NCBI GenBank assembly: GCA_027026255.1
Contig: JALVOT010000008.1
Coordinates: 95,012 to 159,011, forward strand
Length of the DNA stretch: 64,000 nt
From: Caldifarciminota bacterium
GTDB lineage: Bacteria; Hydrothermota; Tepidihabitantia; SM23-42
Direction of reading: 5' to 3'
Shown: positions 35,094 through 43,422 of the stretch, piece by piece
Numbering within the stretch: position 1 is the first letter of the stretch
Layout: the number at the start of each line of letters is the position of its first letter
Notes under the pieces: model-generated
Seen by the model: only the letters and a program-made list of their open reading frames with translations
Told to the model about the DNA's origin: nothing
Database searches by the model: none
Made by a program: the position numbers and the translations under genes

Positions 35094-35525
35094 TTAATCA
35101 AATCTCAGTTTTATTCTTTGAACCCTATCGACATACCATTTGCCTTTTTTCTCGTCTTTGATAACAAGCCGGAAAGGAGGGTTATGAAGGACTTTACTTA
35201 ACCGTTTAAAATAAGTCAAAACGAGTCTATTCGCCGTCTTTTCGGTTGAAGCATCTTCTCCATTTTTAAAATAACTGATACAATGACCCAGTTCGTGCAC
35301 CAAATGGGCACAGGTAAATATTCGGGCAAGGAGATAGTTTCCACAGGTTTCATGAGGAGAATGTCTCTTTACCACGATCTTGCGAGCGCGACCGGCGTCC
35401 GGAATAAAATAACCGCCGAAGGGACAATTTTTATCAAAAATTAAAATGGTATCTTCACAAATAAACTGCTCAAAAATCTCCCACATCCCGGAAATAACCA
35501 GTAGTCGTTTTATTCCCTTAGGCAA
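35094..35525 (-). CDS. Small HExxH protein, ImmA/IrrE-like
   Basis: 143 residues. A zinc-protease motif HLVHELGHCISY lies near residue 78, followed by EKTANRLVLTYF, which resembles the E-x-x-AN-x-F helix of ImmA/IrrE (DUF955) peptidases. Those proteins cleave repressors or regulators in mobile-element and stress responses. No repressor gene is adjacent; the next gene upstream is an unknown acidic protein. TTG start at 35525; no convincing ribosome site. The gene stands in a repeat-rich accessory stretch. Confidence 0.6.
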   Translation of the reverse strand: MPKGIKRLLVISGMWEIFEQFICEDTILIFDKNCPFGGYFIPDAGRARKIVVKRHSPHETCGNYLLARIFTCAHLVHELGHCISYFKNGEDASTEKTANRLVLTYFKRLSKVLHNPPFRLVIKDEKKGKWYVDRVQRIKLRFD

Positions 35526-35605
35526 TCTTTTTTTTCATAGAAAAACATCCTCACAATTTGTTTAATTGCACAAATTCCTTTGCTATTCAAAAGTCGCATA
35601 AGAAT

Positions 35606-36067
35606 TTAATGTTGTTCCTGTTTTTTCTTTTTCTTCTTCATTTTCTCCTTCTTTTCTCCTGGGTAAGATTTCTGTAGCGTTATAATTAGATCTGCCATGG
35701 CATGTTTTCCCTTAAAATCTTCAATTGTAGTTTCAATTAGTTCAGATACATCAAGGCCGTTCTCATCAAACCAAATCTTTACAAAATTCAAAAACTCCTC
35801 TTTATTAAAGTCCTTAACCCTGACAATCATTCGGCCAACACCAACCCAGTAATCTTTGGAGCCTAACTTTTCTAACGCATCTTTGCGAAATTCTTCTTCC
35901 TCTTCATCTATGGAAGGTTTTGAGAGATCACCAAGGGCATCTATGGTCAACATTAGAGCATCACCTTTATATTCAGGATCATCAGGCAATAACAGCACAT
36001 CAGCCCAAGTCTCCCTTGGGAATTTCCATGTGTGAGGAATAAGGTATTTCCACCGCATTTTCACCAC
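35606..36067 (-). CDS. Hypothetical charged protein
   Basis: 153 residues, no family recognised. It begins (V)KMRWKYLIPHTWKFPRETW, has an acidic middle (IDEEEEEFRKDALEKL) and ends in a lysine-rich tail (KKEKMKKKKKKQEQ). The start could be GTG 36067 or the ATG three codons later, with GGGAAG upstream. A promoter at 36107-36135 supports it as a real gene. It may be co-transcribed with the HExxH gene 80 bases downstream. Confidence 0.55.
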   Translation of the reverse strand: MVKMRWKYLIPHTWKFPRETWADVLLLPDDPEYKGDALMLTIDALGDLSKPSIDEEEEEFRKDALEKLGSKDYWVGVGRMIVRVKDFNKEEFLNFVKIWFDENGLDVSELIETTIEDFKGKHAMADLIITLQKSYPGEKKEKMKKKKKKQEQH

Positions 36068-36106
36068 TTCCCTTTTTTCTTCTTTGTTTTTTCCTTATTT
36101 CATCTA

Positions 36107-36135
36107 ATTATACCGCGGCATTTACACTATGTCCA
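36107..36135 (-). promoter_or_regulatory. Possible promoter of the hypothetical/HExxH pair
   Basis: Minus strand TGGACA (36130-36135), a 17-base spacer, TATAAT (36107-36112). The -10 is perfect and the -35 is one base off. It is one of few in the window without a 16-base spacer. Confidence 0.45.
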
Positions 36136-36189
36136 TTCTGCGATAGTATCACTATATGCAGAAGCATTATGTTCGTACAGACTTTAAAA

Positions 36190-36909
36190 TCAGCTGAAGA
36201 AGATATTCTCCAATAGTCTTTCTTTCCTGATTTTCTCCGGAGATGATTCCTTCACAATCTCTCCCGCCTTCATAAGATATACCCGATCAGCAATTCTCAA
36301 ACCTTCTTTTACATTCTGCTCGACCATCAAGATTGAGGCATTCAGGTCCTTCCGCATATCCTTTACCTTCTCTAAAAGTTCATTTACTAAAAGCGGCGAG
36401 AGTCCTGCCGATGGTTCATCAAGTAGCATCAAGACCGGGTTTCTTACAAAAATCATACCCAATGCCAGTTGATGCCTTTCTCCTCCGGAGAGGAAACCGG
36501 CTCGTCTTTGTTTGAGGTCTGAAAGATGCGGGAACAATTTGAATAGCCGCTCCATCCTGCTGAAGAATATCTTTCTATTAATCCCGAATCCTGCCGTCTC
36601 TAAATTTTCCTGCACGGTCAGATTGGGAAATACCTCACCACCCTGAAGAAAATAACTTATGCCGATTTTTGCTCTTTTAGCTGTAGAAACACCGTTGACT
36701 TGTCTTCCTTTTAAAAAGACCTCTCCGCCCCAGGGATTCAGTATACCGGCAATAACCTTGAGCAGAGTCGATTTACCAGCGCCATTAGGACCGATGAGCA
36801 AAACAATTTCGTTCTCCTTGATATCAAGATTAATACCTTGCAGAACCCGCCGCTCATAATAACCCGCCGTGATATCTTTTACTGAAAGAACAGGTGAATT
36901 ATTCATCAT
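36190..36909 (-). CDS. livF: Branched-chain amino acid-type ABC transporter ATPase
   Basis: 239 residues, the shorter of the two Liv-type ATPases. Walker A GPNGAGKST near residue 38, signature FLSGGERHQLALG (Q replaces the usual R/Q region normally) near 138, Walker B VLMLLDEPSAGLSP. LivF-type opening VLSVKDITAGYYERRVLQG. It is separated from livG by a 240-base REP-like cluster, yet order and strand match a LivHMGF set. Substrate could be amino acids or other amides. Confidence 0.9.
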   Translation of the reverse strand: MMNNSPVLSVKDITAGYYERRVLQGINLDIKENEIVLLIGPNGAGKSTLLKVIAGILNPWGGEVFLKGRQVNGVSTAKRAKIGISYFLQGGEVFPNLTVQENLETAGFGINRKIFFSRMERLFKLFPHLSDLKQRRAGFLSGGERHQLALGMIFVRNPVLMLLDEPSAGLSPLLVNELLEKVKDMRKDLNASILMVEQNVKEGLRIADRVYLMKAGEIVKESSPEKIRKERLLENIFFS

Positions 36910-36929
36910 AATTTAAGTCTCTCCTCTGA

Positions 36930-37125
36930 TAGCCTTGGGTCCCTGGCTTTTTGCGCAGCGCCGGGCGGCTTTGTTCTGTAGACCAGATTGCTTCTCACAG
37001 TTGAGGGATATCCTACCCCGAGGCACTGCAGGTCGAGACGACCTGCGGGCTTTCTCTGTAGTCTGGAGGGCTTTTCTCACAGCTGAGGGACGTCTCGTCC
37101 TGTTGCCACCAGCTGAGGAGTATCC
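36930..37125. repeat. REP-like hairpin cluster 3, inside the liv genes
   Basis: GCAGGTCG-AGA-CGACCTGC at 37028-37046 plus GTAG words and degraded units (GAGGGATATCC, GAGGGACGTC). It fills the gap between livG and livF. It is more degraded than clusters 1, 2, 5 and 6. Confidence 0.7.
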
Positions 37126-37152
37126 TTCCTCGATTCCATATACCATCTTCGC

Positions 37153-37920
37153 CTATACCCCCAGGTAAGCCTTTCTTACTTCGGTATCTCCGAGGACTTC
37201 CTCAGGACGGCCAAATGATGTCACCCTGCCTTCATCAAGAAAATAGACCCAGTCGGCTATCTTAAGAACCACATTCATATTATGCTCGATAAAGAGAACT
37301 GTCTTCCCTCCCTTTACGATCCGTTGGATCAGATTGAGAAGGGATTTGATCATTGCCGGATTAACACCAGCGGTCGGTTCGTCAAGTAGTAAAAATTTGT
37401 GACCTCCAGCCAGTAGTCTTGCAATTGCCAGAAGTTTCTGCTGACCAAAAGAGAGTGAACCGGCCGGCGAGTCTTTTTTTCCTTCAAGGCCAACAAATTC
37501 TATCCAGTATTCAGCCGATTCTAAGTGTTTCTGCTCAATCCGGGCGATATTTCGATAATTGAAAAAGAGATTTAATGGGAGCTCTCCGGGATGGTTAGGG
37601 TCAGCAAGAAGGATATTCTCCAGAACCGAAAGTTTTCTAAAAATCCTGATATCCTGAAAGAGCCTGCCGATTCCGGCGCGGGCGATCTGCCAGGAGGGTA
37701 AGGTGTCGATTCTTTTATCTTCAAACCAGATCTCACCTTTATCCGGTCTCAAGAGGCCGCTGATAAGATTGAAAAGGGTCGTTTTCCCTGCTCCGTTTGG
37801 TCCGATCAAACCGGTGATTCGTCCCCGGGCGATATCGATTGAAACCGAATCCACCACCTTCAATCCCTCTAATGATTTGGTTAGATTTAATATTTTTAAT
37901 ATGGCTTTCCGATTGTCCAT
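37153..37920 (-). CDS. livG: Branched-chain amino acid-type ABC transporter ATPase
   Basis: 255 residues, the longer Liv-type ATPase. Walker A GPNGAGKTTL near residue 38, signature SLSFGQQKLLAIARLL near 150, Walker B FLLLDEPTAGVNP, and the LivG-type end LGDTEVRKAYLGV. Its ATG overlaps the livM stop by one base. The livG-family insertion after Walker A is present in standard form. Confidence 0.93.
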   Translation of the reverse strand: MDNRKAILKILNLTKSLEGLKVVDSVSIDIARGRITGLIGPNGAGKTTLFNLISGLLRPDKGEIWFEDKRIDTLPSWQIARAGIGRLFQDIRIFRKLSVLENILLADPNHPGELPLNLFFNYRNIARIEQKHLESAEYWIEFVGLEGKKDSPAGSLSFGQQKLLAIARLLAGGHKFLLLDEPTAGVNPAMIKSLLNLIQRIVKGGKTVLFIEHNMNVVLKIADWVYFLDEGRVTSFGRPEEVLGDTEVRKAYLGV

Positions 37921-38789
37921 TATTCTAACCGATATTCTCCAGCCAGTCCCTGAGGTCGATATCTCATAAGGAGAATGAGCAATAACCCATAAATCATCTG
38001 TCTTACATTCGGGGCGATAGTATCGGGAAGACCTATGAATCTCAAAGCTTCGGGAAGGATGATCATAAACAGGACACCGGCAAGTGGACCTTTCAGATTT
38101 CCTGATCCTCCGACCAGGACGATGGTGATGATAAAGATTGACTCATCAAGGGTAAAACTGGTCGGATCAATATAGGTAACATAACCGGCATAAAGGGCGC
38201 CGGATATTGCAGCCAGTCCCCCGGCGATGATAAATGTCCAGACCTTGAGAAGTGGGACATTTTTCCCCATCACCCTGGCAGCGATTTCATCCTCCCGCAG
38301 GGATTTGAGCGCTCGGCCGAAGGGCGACTGGCAGAGATGTCTAATAAATACGAAAACCAAACTAAATATACCTGCACTGAGAATGAAATAACTGGTGATG
38401 GAATTAAACTCGAACCCGAATATAGTCGGTCTTGGGATACCAGGGATACCATAGGGACCTCTTGTGAGTCCGATCCAGTTATAAAGAATGCTGAAGACAA
38501 TAAGTTGAAACCCGAGTGATGCCAGGACAAAGTAATCGCCTTTCAACCTGAGTGAGGGATATGCGATCAGAAGCGCCAAAGACCCTGAGATGAAGATACC
38601 CAGTATAAGTGCTGGGAAGAAGTTGAGACCCAATTTCACCATTAAAAGGGTTGAGGCATAGGCACCGATTCCGTAAAATGCGGCATGAGCAAGTGAAAGG
38701 AGACCCGAGTATCCAATCAGAAGGTTGAGCGAGAGGGCAAGAATTCCGTAGATACAGAGCATGATAAGGATGTGGAATAAGTAATTCAT
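37920..38789 (-). CDS. livM: Branched-chain amino acid-type permease LivM
   Basis: 289 residues, about eight to nine hydrophobic segments. The permease motif of this family is GYSGLLSLAHAAFYGIGAYA near residue 27, and the cytoplasmic coupling loop is GRALKSLREDEIAARVMG near 175. The C-terminal GGSGNLKGPLAGV is also typical. Pairs with LivH to form the channel; coupled to livG. Confidence 0.92.
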   Translation of the reverse strand: MNYLFHILIMLCIYGILALSLNLLIGYSGLLSLAHAAFYGIGAYASTLLMVKLGLNFFPALILGIFISGSLALLIAYPSLRLKGDYFVLASLGFQLIVFSILYNWIGLTRGPYGIPGIPRPTIFGFEFNSITSYFILSAGIFSLVFVFIRHLCQSPFGRALKSLREDEIAARVMGKNVPLLKVWTFIIAGGLAAISGALYAGYVTYIDPTSFTLDESIFIITIVLVGGSGNLKGPLAGVLFMIILPEALRFIGLPDTIAPNVRQMIYGLLLILLMRYRPQGLAGEYRLE

Positions 38790-38828
38790 AACGATTGACG
38801 ATTGATATTTGAAGATTGAACCCTTAAA

Positions 38829-39239
38829 TCAAACATAAGTCTTCCATCTCTCCACCAGTCGAAAGATCTTCGCACCAACTTCTTTGTATCGTTCTATCAG
38901 GTCTTTATGTTTTTCTTCTAAAAGATATCTACAATCTTTAGAAAAGTCCAACCAAACCTTGGTCTCGTCACAAGAACCAAGAGCATCATTAAGATGACGC
39001 TTGAAGACATTTTCGTAGCGTCTCTTTGAATAACCCTCAACTATATTTACAGGAACTGACCTGGATGACTCTAAAATTTGACTCGTCAATGAATATCTTT
39101 CTTCTTTCGGAAAATCTCTTGTCATCCAGAAAATTTCCATAGCCAGTCTGTATGACAGCCGATAAACCTCTAAATCCTTATAAGTTGTAATTGGCCTTTT
39201 TTTACTTTTCTTTTCTTTATTCAATTTTCTATCTTCCAT
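38829..39239 (-). CDS. Four-helix-bundle (S23/IVS-type) protein A
   Basis: 136 residues of the '23S rRNA intervening sequence protein' family (TIGR02436-like). The diagnostic stretch is KDLEVYRLSYRLAMEIFWMT, then SLTSQILESSRSVPVNIVEGY and LNDALGSCDETKVWL. The function is unknown; relatives form helical-bundle pentamers. It interrupts the liv genes between livM and livH. Its first 12 codons (MEDRKLNKEKKSKK) are written in a purine-rich repeat that also occurs elsewhere in the window. Confidence 0.9.
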   Translation of the reverse strand: MEDRKLNKEKKSKKRPITTYKDLEVYRLSYRLAMEIFWMTRDFPKEERYSLTSQILESSRSVPVNIVEGYSKRRYENVFKRHLNDALGSCDETKVWLDFSKDCRYLLEEKHKDLIERYKEVGAKIFRLVERWKTYV

Positions 39240-39262
39240 CTTCTATCTCCGATCCTCCACCA

Positions 39263-40138
39263 TCACTTTTCCTCCACTCGCGTCCGTTTTCCCAGTAAGC
39301 CCTGTGGCCGCAGGAGTAGAAACAGGATTAGAATGATAAATGTGATTCCTTCCTGCCATCGGGCTGATATCTGCCAGACGGCAAGATTTTGAACGATGCC
39401 GATAGTGAATCCACCGATAACCGCCGACTCGAATACACCGACCCCTCCTACGATCATAGCTACTGCTGAGACCAGAAGTGCCGGCATCCCGACATTAGGG
39501 TCCATCCCAACATCCAGTGCGACAAGACAGGAAGAGATCCCGGCGAATACTGAACCGAGGGCGAAAATCCAGATTTTGAGGTCAGAAATCTCCACACCCA
39601 GGGTTGAAAGAAGGGTGGGATTATCAGCAAGGGCACGAACCGCCTTTCCGAAATTGGTTAGCTTTAATAGTATTATATAAAGGGCAAAAACAATTATAAA
39701 TGCAAGGGCTTCAAAAATCTGAATCCTGGTCAGAATTACACCCGCAAATTCATAGGTCTTTTCAATACCGGGTGAAAGAATCTTTGTCTCATTACCGAAA
39801 AGAAGTGCAATAAGATTAACTATGAAGATATAGATTCCGATCGAACTGACAATCGCAACTCCGGAAGATGCATTTTTCTCAAAAAGCGGTCGGTAGACCA
39901 GAATTTCCATAATTATACCGAGCAGGGCTCCAGAAATAATGCCGAGTGGTAAGGAGAAGATAAGAGGGAGATGAAGGATGCGATATAATGTAAAAAAAAT
40001 GTAGCAGGAGAAGACATAAACCGCACCATGAGCGATATGGAGAATCTTGGTTGTGTTATAAATAAGTGCGAATCCGAGGGCGACGATCGAGTAGACCGTT
40101 CCGGTGACTAACCCGTTAGCGAGGAATTGAAGAAGCAT
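39263..40138 (-). CDS. livH: Branched-chain amino acid-type permease LivH
   Basis: 291 residues, eight or so membrane segments. Family blocks: VTGTVYSIVALGFALIYNTT near residue 11, GKAVRALADNPTLLSTLGV near 170, and the C-terminal GVGVFESAVIGGFTIGIVQN. Upstream partner of livM. The cognate binding-protein gene is most likely the one at 52510-53637, 12 kb away on the same strand. Confidence 0.92.
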   Translation of the reverse strand: MLLQFLANGLVTGTVYSIVALGFALIYNTTKILHIAHGAVYVFSCYIFFTLYRILHLPLIFSLPLGIISGALLGIIMEILVYRPLFEKNASSGVAIVSSIGIYIFIVNLIALLFGNETKILSPGIEKTYEFAGVILTRIQIFEALAFIIVFALYIILLKLTNFGKAVRALADNPTLLSTLGVEISDLKIWIFALGSVFAGISSCLVALDVGMDPNVGMPALLVSAVAMIVGGVGVFESAVIGGFTIGIVQNLAVWQISARWQEGITFIILILFLLLRPQGLLGKRTRVEEK

Positions 40139-40213
40139 GACGAAGATAAAGGAAAATTGGAATACTGGAATATTGGATTGACGGGATAGGAAAGCTAAAG
40201 GGAATGATAGTTA
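40139..40213. repeat. Purine-rich TGGAAT-type tract flanking an S23 gene
   Basis: Plus strand reads ATTGGAATACTGGAATATTG; the other flank of the S23 gene (40634-40685) carries the same kind of words in inverted orientation (CCATCATTCCAATACTCC). Comparable purine-rich tracts flank the other S23 gene (38790-38828 and 39240-39262). Confidence 0.5.
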
Positions 40214-40633
40214 TCATTGTCTCTCCAGAAAGGTTGATTTCCAATCTCCTTTCCCGGTTTTCTTTTCAAGAGATTTAATCAGACCGATTAGCAGGTTTTC
40301 TACTTCGTAGTGCAATTCGTCAATTTCTTCATAAGTATCTTCGTTTATGCAAGAGGTCTTGATGCATTCTACCAAATAAGAACCTAATTCTCCAAGTGAG
40401 CCCAAAGCAATATTCAAAAAGTTAAGATACTCCTTTAGTGACCGCCGACAATATCCTTCAGCAATATTTCCATGAACAGATGAAGCTGCACCGGTCATCT
40501 GGTTTGCCAACCGATAAGAAGATTTAGAAAATCTGCATGTTTTCTCATAAACCAGTACCGCAAGGTCCATAGCCCTTTGCCAGACCTTTAATTTACGATA
40601 CCCACGATTAATATTCTTACGCTCTCTCATCAT
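40214..40633 (-). CDS. Four-helix-bundle (S23/IVS-type) protein B
   Basis: 139 residues of the same family as the 38829-39239 protein but divergent from it. Diagnostic: YRKLKVWQRAMDLAVLVYE, then YRLANQMTGAASSVHGNIAEGY and LNIALGSLGELGSYL. No known catalytic residues. It lies upstream of livH on the same strand and is flanked by inverted purine-rich tracts, which makes it look like an inserted cassette in the liv run. Confidence 0.9.
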   Translation of the reverse strand: MMRERKNINRGYRKLKVWQRAMDLAVLVYEKTCRFSKSSYRLANQMTGAASSVHGNIAEGYCRRSLKEYLNFLNIALGSLGELGSYLVECIKTSCINEDTYEEIDELHYEVENLLIGLIKSLEKKTGKGDWKSTFLERQ

Positions 40634-40685
40634 ACCACCCCTCCATCATTCCAATACTCCAACTTTCCACCATTCCACTTTTCCA

Positions 40686-41054
40686 TCATTCCCCTTCTCT
40701 ACTTGTTTTCAGCACTCCACTCAGTTCCTTCAGGTTTATCGGTTTTTTCAGAAAATATTTGGCCCCAAGATTGAGGGCATCAACCGCAAGATCAAATTCC
40801 TGGTATGCGCTCATCACGATTGCCGGCACTTCCGGCATATTCATCTTCAGCCATTCTAAAAATACCAGACCGTCCCGGTTGGTCTTATCCTCTTCAGATA
40901 ACCTGATATCGACCAGTGCGATATCAATCCCGGTCTTTGCCTTTTTCTTTGCCTCCTCGAGAGAACTTGCCGTGACAATCTCATACTCATTCTTCAGAGC
41001 ATTCTCTAAGGATCGTAGATAATCCTCAATATCATCAACAATCAACAATCTCAT
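40686..41054 (-). CDS. Single-domain response regulator
   Basis: 122 residues, a receiver domain only. Acidic pocket LIVDDIED, phosphoacceptor Asp in ALVDIRLSEEDKTNRDGL, the T/S position in VMSAY, and Lys in YFLKKPIN. The loop after the phosphoacceptor (IRLSEE...RDGL) is longer than usual and matches the receiver of the activator at 53888-55315 (IRLSEELRDRTGL). It has no output domain, so it acts as a phosphate relay or by direct binding; the histidine kinase at 47894-50377 is the natural candidate partner. Confidence 0.93.
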   Translation of the reverse strand: MRLLIVDDIEDYLRSLENALKNEYEIVTASSLEEAKKKAKTGIDIALVDIRLSEEDKTNRDGLVFLEWLKMNMPEVPAIVMSAYQEFDLAVDALNLGAKYFLKKPINLKELSGVLKTSREGE

Positions 41055-41094
41055 CTTTCACTCTCCATCATCCCATCCTCGCCTCGTGCCGTCT

Positions 41095-41250
41095 CGCTTG
41101 CTTTTTGCAGCCGAGGGGCGTCCTGCCACGAGGCGCAGGTCGAGACGACCTGCGGGCTGTAACAAAATGGGGATGCCCAGCTGGTCGGAATAGCCCAGGG
41201 GCGTCCCGCCTTGTTCCCCAGCCAAGGGGCGTCCCGCCCCGACTCCATCT
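41095..41250. repeat. REP-like hairpin cluster 4
   Basis: GCAGGTCG-AGA-CGACCTGC at 41135-41153, followed by GGGGCGTCCCGCC units. It separates the single receiver gene from the gene at 41266. Confidence 0.75.
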
Positions 41251-41265
41251 ATTATTCTCCATCCT

Positions 41266-41739
41266 CTATCTTCCATCTTTCATAATTTCTCTTCTATGGT
41301 GATGATGATCCTTGACCATCTTGTAGGGGAACATCAAGTCAAGCACCTTTTTATCCTTCTCATTGAGCACAACCGGCTGGCAATTTATTAATCTCTGTAT
41401 CCTTTTTTTTAATATCGGCAGGTCATGTGGGAATTTTAGCATTATCTGCTCGAGATTATCTGTTAATGGAACCGACCGAGCATCGATATAGAAAAGAAGG
41501 ACCCGCTTACCGATTCGATTGAAGGAAAGTAAAAATTCAACCCCTCGATTTTCGAGAGAGTCCTTCTCGATATTTACCGCCTCCACAATTACCAAGTCAC
41601 AATTCAATATATCCTGAGAGACCATCCTAAGATCAGTGAAAGTTAATAACGAACCATCATAGATTGTTTCGGTGAATTTTAAGAATCTCATAAGCGCAGC
41701 CCCGAGATCAATTCTATTAGCCAATATCAGGTATCTCAC
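41266..41739 (-). CDS. Uncharacterised protein, possible degenerate receiver
   Basis: 157 residues. The first ~120 look like an alternating alpha/beta fold (RYLILANRIDLG; CDLVIVEAVNIEKDSL; KRVLLFYIDARSVP) with the layout of a receiver but without the paired acidic residues at the N-terminus. The tail ends HHHHRREIMKDGR, again written in the purine-rich repeat. Overlaps the receiver-cyclase gene by four bases, so it is part of the same translational unit. Function unknown. Confidence 0.6.
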   Translation of the reverse strand: MRYLILANRIDLGAALMRFLKFTETIYDGSLLTFTDLRMVSQDILNCDLVIVEAVNIEKDSLENRGVEFLLSFNRIGKRVLLFYIDARSVPLTDNLEQIMLKFPHDLPILKKRIQRLINCQPVVLNEKDKKVLDLMFPYKMVKDHHHHRREIMKDGR

Positions 41740-42842
41740 CTTCTCTCCTCATAGAAAAGTATCTTAATATCATTGGGTTTAACTGACCGAAACACAGGGA
41801 TTTTCTTAAACAACGTCATTAAATCTTGAACCGCTTTGACTTTAAGCTCAGGCCAAGAGTGGTTAATAGTTCCCCTCAGGAAAGCAGCTACTTCATCGTC
41901 TCCAGCTACGACTACATTTTTATAACTTAGAAATTCGAGCAAACTCTTTGCTTCGGCCTGGAGCTTATAAGCATTATTAATCACTGCACCAATGGCAGTT
42001 TTTACATTTCCAAATTTCATAATGCAGTAAGGTCCAAAACAAAGGCCTATCCTGCATTTAACAAAAATATTATGATTAAAAAGAAAATGTTGAAACATCT
42101 TTTCAACTTGAACTAACCCCGAACTAATCGATTTCAATGCTTTACAGAAATATTCAACCCATTCAGAAATTTTTTCTTTATTTACTTTCCAGCAAATTAT
42201 AACTCCGTCACCAGCAGGAATAATAAGTTCTGGTCGCCACTCATTTGTTGAATTCAAGGGTTCAGTAAAGGTTTTATAATAAGTTATAACAGGATATATG
42301 AGTTCGTCAGGTTTTTCAGCACACTTTCTAAATAGAACAGTAGAATCCTGCAAATCAACATACATTACAATTCCTGTTACCCACTCTACAGCAAACTTTC
42401 GGCTGGTATTTTCTTTCTTTTTCCTTCTCTTTGCATTTTCTATTTTATCTAATAGATATTTTACATTACTCTTATTCAATTTCCTTTTATTCACATACTC
42501 CGTTGCACCGCAGCGGAATAGTTGCGCAACCTGTTCAGAATCATCTGATTTAGTCAAAACAATTATAGGAACATCAGGACGCCAAGACGATACATTCCTC
42601 AACAGATTAAATCCCGGGTGCTCTATTCCAGTAGAGGGTTCATAGGTGATCATCAGATCATAGATTATACAGTCCAGGTCGTCTCCCGCATCCAGACATT
42701 TCCGGCGAACATCAGGTAACCTTATCGGCGGCTTACAACAAACAGGATCAATATTTTCTAAATGTAAACTTAGAAACTTTTTTAACGCCCCCAATACATC
42801 CAGATTATCCTCAATTATTAGTATTTTTCTATTCATCGACAC
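41736..42842 (-). CDS. Response regulator with class III cyclase-type output
   Basis: 368 residues. The receiver is residues 1-140 (ILIIEDNLDVLGALKKFL, phosphoacceptor Asp in IIYDLMITYEPSTGI, VLTKSDD, a long loop as in its neighbours). The second domain (about 150-350) is an adenylate/guanylate cyclase homology domain. The first metal Asp is in VMYVDLQDSTVLF, the second in PAGDGVIICW, and IGLCFGPYC is followed by INNAYKLQAEAK, where the transition-state Arg of the N-x3-R motif is Lys. It may make a cyclic nucleotide or only bind one. It overlaps both neighbours. Confidence 0.82.
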   Translation of the reverse strand: MSMNRKILIIEDNLDVLGALKKFLSLHLENIDPVCCKPPIRLPDVRRKCLDAGDDLDCIIYDLMITYEPSTGIEHPGFNLLRNVSSWRPDVPIIVLTKSDDSEQVAQLFRCGATEYVNKRKLNKSNVKYLLDKIENAKRRKKKENTSRKFAVEWVTGIVMYVDLQDSTVLFRKCAEKPDELIYPVITYYKTFTEPLNSTNEWRPELIIPAGDGVIICWKVNKEKISEWVEYFCKALKSISSGLVQVEKMFQHFLFNHNIFVKCRIGLCFGPYCIMKFGNVKTAIGAVINNAYKLQAEAKSLLEFLSYKNVVVAGDDEVAAFLRGTINHSWPELKVKAVQDLMTLFKKIPVFRSVKPNDIKILFYEERR

Positions 42843-43422
42843 CTTCAGAATTTAAAACTTTGGCGAATTCTTCATCTGACTTATAATCATCCGAAACGGT
42901 TATTTCTTTATTCGAGACATCACCGTGCGCTCCAGGAAAGTTAATTTTCTCTATCTTATCCTTCAGGTAACTTATTTCTGCCCAGAAGCTGTTTATCTGT
43001 ATTTCTCCAATATTTAATTCTTTGAGTAGGTTATTTATAAAATCAACCCCTCCAGTAATTACGAAAAGCGGTCCCTGGTATCCAATGAGATAGCGAAGTC
43101 TGATTAAAATATTGCCAGGGTCGTCGGTACTCAATAATTCAAGAGGCTTCTCAATCGGATCATCAAAATAGTCGAGAAAAACCATAAAATTATTTTTTAC
43201 CTCATCTTCAACATAATCAGCGAAAATACCATCGACATTAATGAAGCGGCCACCGTTGGTAAATACCCATAAGGGATCTTTATTTTTATTTTGGGAATTT
43301 TTATTATCCTTATTTATATATATCCATCTAATACTATCTTTCTTATAATTTAAACAAAAATTCAAAAAACGTTTAATAGAAAGAAAAACATCCTTTTCGC
43401 TTGTTATAATCACCGCGTTCAT
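42829..43422 (-). CDS. Uncharacterised receiver-like protein
   Basis: 197 residues, no named family. It starts MNAVIITSEKDVFLSIKRFL, a receiver-like first strand and helix; it has FADYVEDEV and FMVFLDYFDDPIEKPL, then LFVITGGVDFINNLLKEL in the place of the last strand/helix. The acidic C-terminal tail is probably disordered. It is coupled to both neighbours by overlaps. It resembles the protein at 41266-41739 in plan and may be a diverged receiver with no phosphorylation site. Confidence 0.55.
   Translation of the reverse strand: MNAVIITSEKDVFLSIKRFLNFCLNYKKDSIRWIYINKDNKNSQNKNKDPLWVFTNGGRFINVDGIFADYVEDEVKNNFMVFLDYFDDPIEKPLELLSTDDPGNILIRLRYLIGYQGPLFVITGGVDFINNLLKELNIGEIQINSFWAEISYLKDKIEKINFPGAHGDVSNKEITVSDDYKSDEEFAKVLNSEGVDE

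Noticed and set aside
36190..36909. Treating livF as a separate transporter because a REP cluster splits it from livG.
   Set aside because: Strand, order and subfamily (LivF-type, no LivG insertion) fit the same transporter; REP insertions between operon genes are common.
40759..41302. Several open frames in both directions across 40759-41302, 34799-35101, 36913-37168, 55257-55738 and 58491-58800.
   Set aside because: Those over REP clusters are Arg/Pro/Gly-rich readings of GC-rich hairpin repeats with no starts or homology; the frame at 40759-41022 lies antisense inside the receiver gene.
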